6,319 bases of DNA from Desulfosporosinus sp. UBA5188. GTDB taxonomy: Bacteria > Bacillota > Desulfitobacteriia > Desulfitobacteriales > Desulfitobacteriaceae. Positions 1 to 5,630 of this stretch are shown one piece after another. A program made the position numbers and the translations under genes. Numbering within the stretch: the stretch's first letter is position 1; each line of letters opens with the position of its first letter. The notes below the pieces were generated by a model. The model was not told where the DNA came from. It worked only from the letters and a program-made list of their open reading frames with translations, and did no database searches. Where the stretch lies: contig DHWG01000023.1 in the NCBI GenBank assembly GCA_002413075.1, positions 1-6,319 of the forward strand, in the 5' to 3' direction.

Positions 1-137
1 CTCACTAAGTCATTGTAACCCCTGGTATATGTTCGTCCATCTTAATCCAATGCGCAATATATATTTTGTATATTCTAATAATTCAGAGAGGAGAATTAGA
101 GATTATAGCGAAAATATTATTAATAGAAATTAAATAT

Positions 138-166
138 TTGGTGTATATCTTCATAAGGCATAGAAT
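138..166 (+). promoter_or_regulatory. Candidate sigma-70 promoter of the PAS/sigma-54 activator gene
   Basis: TTGGTG (138-143) and TAGAAT (161-166) are separated by exactly 17 bases. The -10 matches TATAAT at five of six positions; the -35 matches TTGACA at only three. Transcription would begin near 173, leaving a leader of about 48 bases before the ATG at 221. No GG-N10-GC (-24/-12) element was seen in 1-220, so the activator is probably made from a housekeeping promoter rather than from the sigma-54 system it controls. The region is very AT-rich, so chance matches are likely. No gene was recognised in 1-220. Confidence 0.4.
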
Positions 167-220
167 ACAAGGTGTCATCGAATAACTCCGTGGCCACGTG
201 ATAATAGGGGGTTAGCAAAT

Positions 221-1645
221 ATGGATATAGGGACGTCGGATCTTGATTTTGAAACCGCAATGAAAATTCTTGATAATTCCCATGATGAGATTTATGTCAC
301 CAATGCTCTGGGAATTGTCATTTATGTGAATAATGTTTGTGAAAAGCATTATGGTGTAAAAGCATCTGAAATCATTGGTAAAAAATCTAGGGAGATATCA
401 GAAAAGAAATATTGGGGCCCCCGAGTCAGCCCCATTGCAATTGATAAAAAGATGAGCATTACCCTCGAACAAAAAACATGTACTGGGAAAACGCTGCTCA
501 CGACTGCAACCCCAGTCTTAGACTCGGAGGGTAATATAGAACTGATTATTGAGAATTCCAGAGATGTTACTGAGTCTGAAGGAATGAAACATGAATTAGA
601 TAAGAGTATACAACTTCTAAAGCGCTATAAAATGGAGGTAGAAGTCCTTCGTAAAAAAGAAACACGCATCCCCGAATTTATATGCAACAGTCCAAAAATG
701 TTATCACTTCTGAAGCTAGTTGGGCGAATTGCTGTTGTTGATTCAACCGTTCTGCTTCTTGGTGAATCCGGATCAGGAAAAGGGCATATGGCCAAATATA
801 TTCACAATAACAGCCCCCACAAAGATGGCCCATTTATTACCGTTAACTGTGCTTCTATTCCTTCAGAACTCATGGAGGCCGAGATGTTTGGCTACTCAAA
901 AGGGGCTTTTACTGGAGCCAATGTCAAAGGGAACATTGGCTTGATCGAGTTGGCTAAAGACGGCACTCTTTTCTTAGATGAAATAGGAGAACTATCTCCG
1001 CGTATGCAAGCGAAGCTTTTACAAGTGCTCCATGAAAATCAATACTTTAAAGTGGGCGGTCGTGAAATTCAGCAAGTCCACTGCAGAATAATTGCGGCCA
1101 CGAACAGAGACTTACAAAGCATGATCAAAACAGGGGAGTTCAGAGAGGATCTATATTATCGTTTAAATATTTTCGAACTTATACTTCCACCTTTAAGAGA
1201 AAGAAAAGAGGAAATTATCCCTCTAACTCAATATATCCTAGCAAAATTTAATAAAAAGTATAAATCCGAGCACGAATTTAGCCCGAGATGCTATGAACTT
1301 TTTATGCAATATCCTTGGCCTGGAAATGTTCGAGAGCTGGAAAATATTATAGAACGATTAACCGTTGTAACGCAGGGATCGATTATTGATGAATGTGACT
1401 TACCTAAATCCTTTAACCACCTAGGAAGACCCTCCTCTGCTACTATTCAAACAATATCCACGCGTCCCTTTTCCCTTGATAATGCTGTTTGTGATGTGGA
1501 GAAAAGCCTGATATTACAAGCTTATAAAGAGCTAGGAAGCTCCTATGAGGTCGCCAAATCCCTAGATATCAGCCAAAGTAAAGCCAGTCGTTTGATACGA
1601 AAATATTTCCCATCTGAAGAACATGACCTTAAACAGCCGGATTAA
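221..1645 (+). CDS. PAS-domain sigma-54-dependent transcriptional activator (enhancer-binding protein)
   Basis: This cytoplasmic enhancer-binding protein has 474 residues and three parts. An N-terminal PAS-like sensor spans about residues 12-118 (the stretch with IYVTNALGIVIYVNN is typical) and is followed by a charged, probably coiled linker at 118-147. The central AAA+ domain covers about 153-385: Walker A GESGSGKG (181-188), the sigma-54-contacting GAFTGA loop (228-233), Walker B TLFLDEIGEL (249-258), sensor I ATNRDL (293-298), the arginine region FREDLYYRLN (307-316) and WPGNVREL (366-373). A Fis-type helix-turn-helix lies at about 436-462 (SYEVAKSLDISQSKASRLI). All ATPase motifs are intact, so it should be able to remodel RNA polymerase-sigma-54. 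There is no receiver domain, so direct sensing of a small molecule by the PAS domain is more likely than phosphorylation. The ATG at 221 follows a G-run (207-211) about nine bases upstream. It is transcribed towards the methylamine genes and probably controls them through the -24/-12 promoter at 3868-3884. Its ligand is unknown; trimethylamine or a related amine is an inference from context. Confidence 0.95.
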   Translation: MDIGTSDLDFETAMKILDNSHDEIYVTNALGIVIYVNNVCEKHYGVKASEIIGKKSREISEKKYWGPRVSPIAIDKKMSITLEQKTCTGKTLLTTATPVLDSEGNIELIIENSRDVTESEGMKHELDKSIQLLKRYKMEVEVLRKKETRIPEFICNSPKMLSLLKLVGRIAVVDSTVLLLGESGSGKGHMAKYIHNNSPHKDGPFITVNCASIPSELMEAEMFGYSKGAFTGANVKGNIGLIELAKDGTLFLDEIGELSPRMQAKLLQVLHENQYFKVGGREIQQVHCRIIAATNRDLQSMIKTGEFREDLYYRLNIFELILPPLRERKEEIIPLTQYILAKFNKKYKSEHEFSPRCYELFMQYPWPGNVRELENIIERLTVVTQGSIIDECDLPKSFNHLGRPSSATIQTISTRPFSLDNAVCDVEKSLILQAYKELGSSYEVAKSLDISQSKASRLIRKYFPSEEHDLKQPD

Positions 1646-1679
1646 GCTGATTGTAAAAGAAATTACGAATACAATCCCC

Positions 1680-1880
1680 CTACTTTACAAAAAAAGCAAT
1701 ATAACTTAACGCTATCGCACAACCTAAGCCGATTATATTTTCCACTACAAAAAGTTTATTTAGATTCCCAGAGAATTCCGGTCTGGTCTTCTTTTTCATC
1801 TGCAAAGTTATAAGTATTGCGCCCATATTCAGTACAAATAAAGGTATAAGAACAAATCTCGAAAAATTCGCTGTAAGCAT
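1680..1880 (-). CDS. Small two-helix membrane protein, function unknown
   Basis: I do not recognise this 66-residue protein. It has two hydrophobic stretches, about residues 6-27 (FVLIPLFVLNMGAILITLQ) and 43-65 (LFVVENIIGLGCAIALSYIAFF), joined by a basic loop (KKKTRPEF), so it is probably an inner-membrane hairpin. The frame could be extended to an ATG at 1937, but the ATG at 1880 is preferred: GAGAGGAG lies seven bases before it, and a sigma-70-like promoter (1909-1937) covers the longer start. It is downstream of the symporter gene but separated from it by a strong terminator, so it is probably transcribed separately. Its stop codon is TAG (1680-1682), which matters in a host that reads TAG as pyrrolysine; readthrough would add pyrrolysine plus 16 residues before the TAA at 1629-1631. 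A role as a small partner of the symporter is possible, since two-helix partners are known for some members of that family, but nothing in the sequence proves it. Confidence 0.65.
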   Translation of the reverse strand: MLTANFSRFVLIPLFVLNMGAILITLQMKKKTRPEFSGNLNKLFVVENIIGLGCAIALSYIAFFVK

Positions 1881-1908
1881 TTCAAAACTCCTCTCATTTA
1901 AGAGCATA

Positions 1909-1937
1909 AAAATATCATAATGAACTGGTCGCGTCAA
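1909..1937 (-). promoter_or_regulatory. Candidate sigma-70 promoter of the small membrane protein gene
   Basis: On the minus strand TTGACG (1937-1932) and TATTTT (1914-1909) are separated by 17 bases. The -35 is five of six to consensus and the -10 four of six. Transcription would start about 20-25 bases before the ATG at 1880, which gives a short leader containing the GAGAGGAG ribosome binding site. The promoter begins just past the symporter terminator, as expected for an independent transcription unit. Confidence 0.55.
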
Positions 1938-1950
1938 TTTCCGATACTTG

Positions 1951-1988
1951 TAAAAAATGGCTAAGGAATTATTCCTTAGCCATTTTTG
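1951..1988 (-). terminator. Strong Rho-independent terminator after the symporter gene (bidirectional)
   Basis: A perfect inverted repeat pairs 1953-1968 with 1972-1987 around a three-base loop (TTA). Its core is GGCTAAGGAA/TTCCTTAGCC, flanked by an A-run on the left and a T-run on the right, so both strands give a hairpin ending in U residues. It begins 33 bases after the symporter stop codon and would end that transcript. In the other direction it would stop any readthrough from the activator gene, which would otherwise run antisense into the symporter. Confidence 0.93.
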
Positions 1989-2019
1989 TCCGCATTACCA
2001 ATCTAATCCTTCAATAACT

Positions 2020-3699
2020 TTAATCGTGCATACCCGCAAAGAACTCTTCATTGTTATCAATAGGTTGATCTGCAATAGCAGAAAGCTGTTTCTCAGATGG
2101 AGGTGGAGAAACGAACGTACCGATTATTACACCAGCAATACCGCAGACTAAACCGACGACACAGTACCCCAAGTATGAATTAGCCATGGATCCTGCCCCG
2201 AATATGGCGTCCCAAATTGGCGTGTAATATACGGATTTCCATACCTTGTATTCCAAGATAAAGAAGGTAAAGGTTCCCACCGTACCGAATAAGCCACCTA
2301 ACATGACTCCTAAAAGGGTGGCACGCTTCCACCATAATACATAAAGCATCACGGAGACACCAGCCGTAAGCAAACCTGATGACAAGAAGTAAGCGTCATT
2401 GAGAGTCGCTCCCATGACTGGGCTGTTATAGAGTATCGCTAGAAGAATGTTAACTACAATCATGAAGACTGTAACAAGACGTGAATATTTAACAATCTTG
2501 GCAGCAGACCAGTTTCTCTTCTTGTATACCAAAGGTTCTAAAACGTCGTATGAAAGGTTCATTGCTGTGATATTACTGTAGTTGGCAACTGTAGACATCG
2601 TATGCGCTGACAATAAGAAAATCAGGAGCCCTTTAAGCAAGGGAGGCATATAGGAATTAATGTACGTTGATATTATGTTATAAGCACCTTTGTCTCCCAG
2701 AATAGCGGCAGCAGATACGATGCCGTCTTTGGTTTCTGGAGGGAACACGATTAAGCCCAAAATACCAATAATCGCAGCGGGTATAACGATTATGACAGTA
2801 TTGAAAAGGATACTATAAAGCGAGCCTAGGCGAGCTTCTCGAGTGGTTCTAGCTGCTTGAGCTTTTAACCAGAAATCTTCTGCCGCTGCCCATCCTGGTA
2901 CCAATCCGAGCATGACGATCAACGGGAAGGATAAGGAAACAAAGGCGAAAAAGCTGGTTGAGTTCTTTGCTGCATCAACTGGATAAGCAAGACTGTTTAC
3001 GATTGGCTGGGCCTGTAACATACCCCAAATAGTTGTACCATGAGCTGATGCAATACCGTTGGCAGTTAAAAATATTGCAATTGAAGTTACAAGCAATATT
3101 ATCGTTCCCATGAAGAATTGAACAATATTTGCATTGATTACTGACCGGAAACCACCCATCCACATGTACATAGCAATAGGTATCGCATAAATAATAATCA
3201 TTGCCTCGATAGATATATGGAGAGCAGGGGCCATGATAAGCGATGCTGCGTAAAGTTCGGCAGCTGACCAGATCGTGTAAGAGAATATATTGATAGGAGC
3301 GGACAGGATCCTCGCTGGAAGCCCGAAACGTTTTTCTAGCATCTGGCATTGTGATATAGCTTTAATCCTTCTTAGTGGACGAGCCATTAAAAATTGCCAG
3401 ATATTTGATAAAAACCAAGGTATAGCCACGACCCACAAGCCTGATAATCCCAAATCATAAGTAGCCCATGTCATCCAAGTGATCATCCCAATTAACATCC
3501 ACCCAGAAGCTACTGACATGCCAACCATGTAGGCTGGTTGACTACGGCCTGTAATCCAATAATCATTACTTTCTTCTTCCGCATTACCGATAGATTTCTG
3601 CTTTTTATAAGCATTCAACCCGACTCCAATAAGAAAAGCAATATAAGCAAAAAAGACTAACCAGTACCATATTGGACTTACATCAGTAACATTACCCAC
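2020..3699 (-). CDS. Sodium:solute symporter family (SSS) transporter, putative methylated-amine importer
   Basis: This 559-residue integral membrane protein has about 13 hydrophobic segments, the usual architecture of the sodium:solute symporter family (TC 2.A.21, PutP/PanF/SGLT). Family features visible are the MGGFRSVINANIVQFFMG stretch (181-198, like the GG-x-x-A-V-x-x-D-x-x-Q motif), the helix with SAHTMSTVANYS (364-375), where the Ser-Thr pair matches the sodium-liganding pair of PutP, and SYDVLEPL (383-390). An acidic loop at 40-46 and a polar C-terminal tail (531-559) face the aqueous phase. The start is GTG at 3699, with GAAGGAG nine bases upstream; the codons just before are in-frame TGA triplets, so no longer start exists. 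It is preceded by a leader of about 158 bases and a sigma-54 promoter, and followed by a strong terminator, so it forms its own unit beside mttCB. Substrate specificity cannot be read from the sequence. Trimethylamine, another methylamine or a quaternary amine such as betaine is an inference from the neighbours. Confidence 0.9.
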   Translation of the reverse strand: MGNVTDVSPIWYWLVFFAYIAFLIGVGLNAYKKQKSIGNAEEESNDYWITGRSQPAYMVGMSVASGWMLIGMITWMTWATYDLGLSGLWVVAIPWFLSNIWQFLMARPLRRIKAISQCQMLEKRFGLPARILSAPINIFSYTIWSAAELYAASLIMAPALHISIEAMIIIYAIPIAMYMWMGGFRSVINANIVQFFMGTIILLVTSIAIFLTANGIASAHGTTIWGMLQAQPIVNSLAYPVDAAKNSTSFFAFVSLSFPLIVMLGLVPGWAAAEDFWLKAQAARTTREARLGSLYSILFNTVIIVIPAAIIGILGLIVFPPETKDGIVSAAAILGDKGAYNIISTYINSYMPPLLKGLLIFLLSAHTMSTVANYSNITAMNLSYDVLEPLVYKKRNWSAAKIVKYSRLVTVFMIVVNILLAILYNSPVMGATLNDAYFLSSGLLTAGVSVMLYVLWWKRATLLGVMLGGLFGTVGTFTFFILEYKVWKSVYYTPIWDAIFGAGSMANSYLGYCVVGLVCGIAGVIIGTFVSPPPSEKQLSAIADQPIDNNEEFFAGMHD

Positions 3700-3752
3700 T
3701 CATCATCACTCCTTCGCAATTGACTTTGGCAAGCATTACAATGACTGTTTTG

Positions 3753-3782
3753 TAGTTTAACATTTAGTTTCAGATTTAGTTT
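3753..3782. repeat. Short direct repeat with 12-base period in the symporter leader
   Basis: TAGTTT occurs at 3753-3758, 3765-3770 and 3777-3782, exactly 12 bases apart. The last two copies extend to ATTTAGTTT. In the minus-strand leader this reads as three spaced AAACTA units, a little over one helical turn apart. It may be a weak protein-binding array, an unstructured AT-rich leader element, or chance in AT-rich DNA. Confidence 0.5.
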
Positions 3783-3867
3783 ATAAGAGTCTTACGCCTC
3801 CTTTCCTATTCAACATAGGTATCTGTTTTCATTCTCGGCTGTCAGAATTTTCACACCTAAATTTATA

Positions 3868-3884
3868 TGCAAAAACCTTGCCAA
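3868..3884 (-). promoter_or_regulatory. Sigma-54 (-24/-12) promoter of the symporter gene
   Basis: TTGGCAAGGTTTTTGCA on the minus strand matches the consensus YTGGCACGRNNNTTGCW at every defined position except one (A for C after TGGCA). The invariant GG (3882-3881) and GC (3870-3869) are separated by exactly ten bases. Transcription would start near 3857, about 158 bases before the GTG at 3699. Such promoters need an ATP-driven activator, and one is encoded at 221-1645. Confidence 0.85.
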
Positions 3885-3932
3885 CAAATAATATTTCAAT
3901 AGTCTGAATATATACCCTGTCGGCAAGGTTTT
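3872..3932 (-). terminator. Inverted repeat, possible terminator of mttCB, overlapping the sigma-54 promoter
   Basis: AAAACCTTGCC (3872-3882) pairs perfectly with GGCAAGGTTTT (3922-3932) over 11 base pairs. The 39-base loop can form a further AT helix (3891-3895 with 3907-3911). Read on the minus strand, the second arm ends in TTTTT, as in a Rho-independent terminator, and it lies about 125-185 bases past the mttB stop. The long loop makes it less convincing than the one at 1951-1988. The promoter-side arm is also the -24 region of the symporter promoter, so the repeat may serve termination, promoter regulation or both. Confidence 0.5.
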
Positions 3933-3951
3933 AGCCTTAATTATAACTGAA

Positions 3952-3980
3952 ACAAGTCAGAGTTGACTTGTCTGTAAGTC
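3952..3980. promoter_or_regulatory. Candidate upstream activator site for the sigma-54 activator
   Basis: ACAAGTC (3952-3958) and GACTTGT (3965-3971) form a perfect seven-base-pair palindrome with a six-base spacer. A third half-site, AAGTC, lies at 3976-3980. The AAGTC/GACTT cores start at 3954, 3965 and 3976, that is, 11 bases or about one helical turn apart, so they would lie on the same face of the DNA. The palindrome is centred about 80 bases upstream of the -24 element and about 104 upstream of the predicted start, a normal distance for an enhancer-binding protein. Assignment to the activator at 221-1645 is an inference. Confidence 0.6.
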
Positions 3981-4002
3981 AAATTCAACCATAATAAGTT
4001 TT

Positions 4003-4030
4003 GCGGAGCCGGTTACTAACCGGCTCGCGC
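4003..4030. repeat. GC-rich palindrome just downstream of mttB
   Basis: GAGCCGGTT (4006-4014) pairs with AACCGGCTC (4018-4026) around a three-base loop. The stem can extend through GCG (4003-4005) and CGC (4028-4030) with one bulged G. It lies about 30 bases after the mttB stop and stands out in AT-rich DNA. There is no U-run on either strand, so it is not a classical terminator. It could protect the 3' end of the mttCB mRNA, pause polymerase, or be a second operator about 160 bases upstream of the symporter transcription start. Confidence 0.6.
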
Positions 4031-4055
4031 CTGAACCATAGGGATGGAATTTGGG

Positions 4056-5579
4056 TTAAAATTTCGATTTTCTCGGTCTTCTTCTAGCTTCTTTTTCCTT
4101 AGCCTTGATTTCTGTTGTTTCCGCTTCTGCTTCTAAGACAATGTCTTTTAACTGACGTTGGATATCTTCTGGAAGTGGGTTCTCATTCTCATAATTTTCA
4201 AGAATATCAATAGATTTCGCATAGGAAGTTTCGACAATATCCTTACTGCCAGCCGTTTCCCAGTTTTCTCTATTCTGACGATTTAACAATTCAGTTTTGG
4301 AAAGCTCTTTGTAATGCGCATAAGTGTGATCGCAGCTAATGAATTCCCCGCCGATGCCTACCGAACGGACAACTTCCAATGCCATTTTCTCATCACTTAT
4401 CGTAATACCTCTAATAGTATGCAGGATCATACGAGCCATTTCATTCTGCATAGCCATCTGAGCATAGTCCCAAGTCAGACCACCTTCGAGCATCCCCAAA
4501 CCATATATCATGTTAGCGCCTGCTAACGCTGGTAATAAGGCGGTTAGGGTAAACTCATGGGCTGCTTGGGCATCAGGTACTTTACTATCTGTCTATCCAC
4601 CGGCCACCCAGACAGGTATATTGTAGAATTGGGAAAGCTTAGCGCATGCTGCACTGAAGAGGGCCAGTTCTGGAGTTCCCACGCAAGCCACAGTTGTTCT
4701 TAGGTCCATCATGGTTGTGGAAGTTCCGTAGACCATCGGATATCCTCTCTTTTCAAGTTGTCCCAAAACAAACATGCTCAGAATTTCAGCATTATGGGTA
4801 ACAAGTGTACTAGCGAGGTTGACACAGGTCGTTCCCCCAGCAAGTCCCATTGAATTGATCTTGGCCGGTACGCCCAAGCGGATCGCTTGTAACAAAGTAT
4901 CAGTTGCGCCCTTAGCATGGACGAGCGGAGCAACTGGGTCTGTACTTTGTGAGAAAAGTGGTCTTTCTCGGAATTTATCTTCGCCTCCGGAAACAACGTA
5001 CCCCATTTTTGCTACAGCCCGCATGTTTTCAGGTCGATTCATTCCAATATAGGCGTGCTTTGTCGAAAAGTTATAAAACGATTCGGCAATATGAACTTGC
5101 GCAACATCTGGATCAACTTCCGAAGGCCCTAATGCCCTTTCATAGACGACAATTTGATCCATGGCTTCACAGAAGCGCGTTACATCATCAACGTCTTTTT
5201 TGAATGGTTTACGAAGTTTTCTAGTATAAGGATCTATCATGCGAATAGCTTCCCCGAAGTTGACAAACCCAGTGCGATTGCCTTCATTCAGCCAGTCATT
5301 CTCACGCTTTCTCCCACACGCTCTAAACGTTTTGGGAATCGAACGTATAGCGTCTTCGACAAGAAATGCGGGTATTTTCACTACATTGGTTTCCCTGTTG
5401 ACAGTACATCCAGCACTGTAGAATATTTCTCGTGCTTCTTCACTTTCCACTCTTACCCCAATGTCCCAGAGAACGTCCAAGGTTGCTAGATGGACATCGT
5501 ACAGCTCATCGTTCGTAAACATATTCAGTCCGATTCCATCCATACGGGTAGAACCAGCGTGTATCCCTCTGACGGTCAA
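4056..5579 (-). CDS. mttB: Trimethylamine--corrinoid protein methyltransferase with in-frame amber codon (pyrrolysine)
   Basis: MttB catalyses methyl transfer from trimethylamine to the cob(I)alamin of MttC, releasing dimethylamine; it is cytoplasmic. The frame runs from TTG 5579 to TAA 4056-4058, 508 codons, broken only by TAG at 4593-4595 (codon 329). Protein similarity continues without a break across the TAG: WVAGG-[TAG]-TDSKVPDAQA, the pyrrolysine signature context of archaeal MttB. With pyrrolysine the product is 507 residues, close to the roughly 500 of the family. Reading TAG as stop would leave a 328-residue fragment lacking the catalytic residue, and gene callers will split it into pieces at 4593-5594 and 4056-4511. 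TTG is preferred as start because GGAGGTGAT (5592-5584) sits seven bases before it. An ATG at 5594 is in frame but has no ribosome binding site, and that ATG overlaps the Shine-Dalgarno sequence itself. From TTG the N-terminus (ending in LNMFTNDELYDVH) matches the length I recall for archaeal MttB. The gene follows mttC by 73 bases, evidently in one operon. An acidic then strongly basic C-terminal tail (about 491-507) is unusual. Confidence 0.95.
4593..4595 (-). other. mttB: In-frame UAG codon read as pyrrolysine in mttB
   Basis: The complement of 4593-4595 is TAG, lying between GTG GCC GGT GGA and ACA GAT AGT AAA GTA. It is the only stop in the frame between 5579 and 4059. In the Pyl-containing MttB family this is the active-site residue thought to bind and activate the methylamine. 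A sequencing error or decay is unlikely because the surrounding residues are intact and the remaining 178 codons stay open and conserved. Decoding needs tRNA-Pyl and the pyl genes, which are not in this window. Confidence 0.93.
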
Positions 5580-5583
5580 ATTA

Positions 5584-5592
5584 ATCACCTCC
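5584..5592 (-). promoter_or_regulatory. Ribosome binding site that decides the mttB start (TTG)
   Basis: GGAGGTGAT is complementary to the 3' end of 16S rRNA over nine bases and is followed, seven bases after GGAGGT, by the TTG at 5579. Its first bases overlap the competing ATG at 5594, which has no purine-rich site of its own. This favours TTG as the true start. Confidence 0.75.
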
Positions 5593-5630
5593 ATGTATTT
5601 TTACCAAGGCTCTAAATTATGCTGAATTAA

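Larger units (their letters stand above)
3700..4055. other. 356-base regulatory interval between mttB and the symporter gene
   Basis: No gene is seen here on either strand. In minus-strand order after the mttB stop, the interval holds a GC-rich palindrome (4006-4026), a palindrome with a third half-site that is a likely activator site (3952-3980), an inverted repeat (3872-3932) whose promoter-side arm overlaps a -24/-12 promoter (3868-3884), and a symporter leader of about 158 bases (3857-3700). The leader contains a small hairpin (CCTAT-N5-ATAGG), a stray GGAGG, a 12-base-period repeat (3753-3782) and finally the GAAGGAG ribosome binding site (3708-3714). Confidence 0.8.

Noticed and set aside
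190..220. TGGCCACG upstream of the activator as a -24 box
   Set aside because: There is no GC at the required ten-base spacing and it lies too close to the start codon.
1649..1676. Inverted repeat GATTGTA-N14-TACAATC between the convergent activator and small membrane protein genes
   Set aside because: The stem is seven mostly AT pairs with a 14-base loop and no U-run, too weak to call a terminator.
1881..1937. Longer 85-residue start for the small membrane protein
   Set aside because: The extra 19 codons cover a sigma-70-like promoter and the strong ribosome binding site of the internal ATG.
3802..3837. Eleven-codon reading frame (MLNRKGGVRLL) in the symporter leader
   Set aside because: It has no ribosome binding site before its ATG and such short frames are common by chance.
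4512..4527. Hairpin GTTAGC-GCCT-GCTAAC in mttB downstream of the amber codon as a Pyl insertion element
   Set aside because: It lies about 66 bases past the UAG, is only six base pairs, and such elements are not required for Pyl decoding; coding constraint or chance explains it.
4056..5594. mttB as a pseudogene or as two separate genes split by a stop
   Set aside because: There is only one stop, it is TAG rather than TAA or TGA, it falls exactly at the Pyl position, and both flanks are well conserved with no frameshift.
5580..5594. ATG at 5594 as the mttB start
   Set aside because: It has no upstream ribosome binding site and its codons contain the Shine-Dalgarno sequence of the TTG at 5579. 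It remains possible and would add five residues.
5605..5630. GCTCTAAATT in the mttC-mttB spacer, resembling the CUA anticodon loop of tRNA-Pyl
   Set aside because: The flanks cannot form a cloverleaf or acceptor stem, so this is not pylT.
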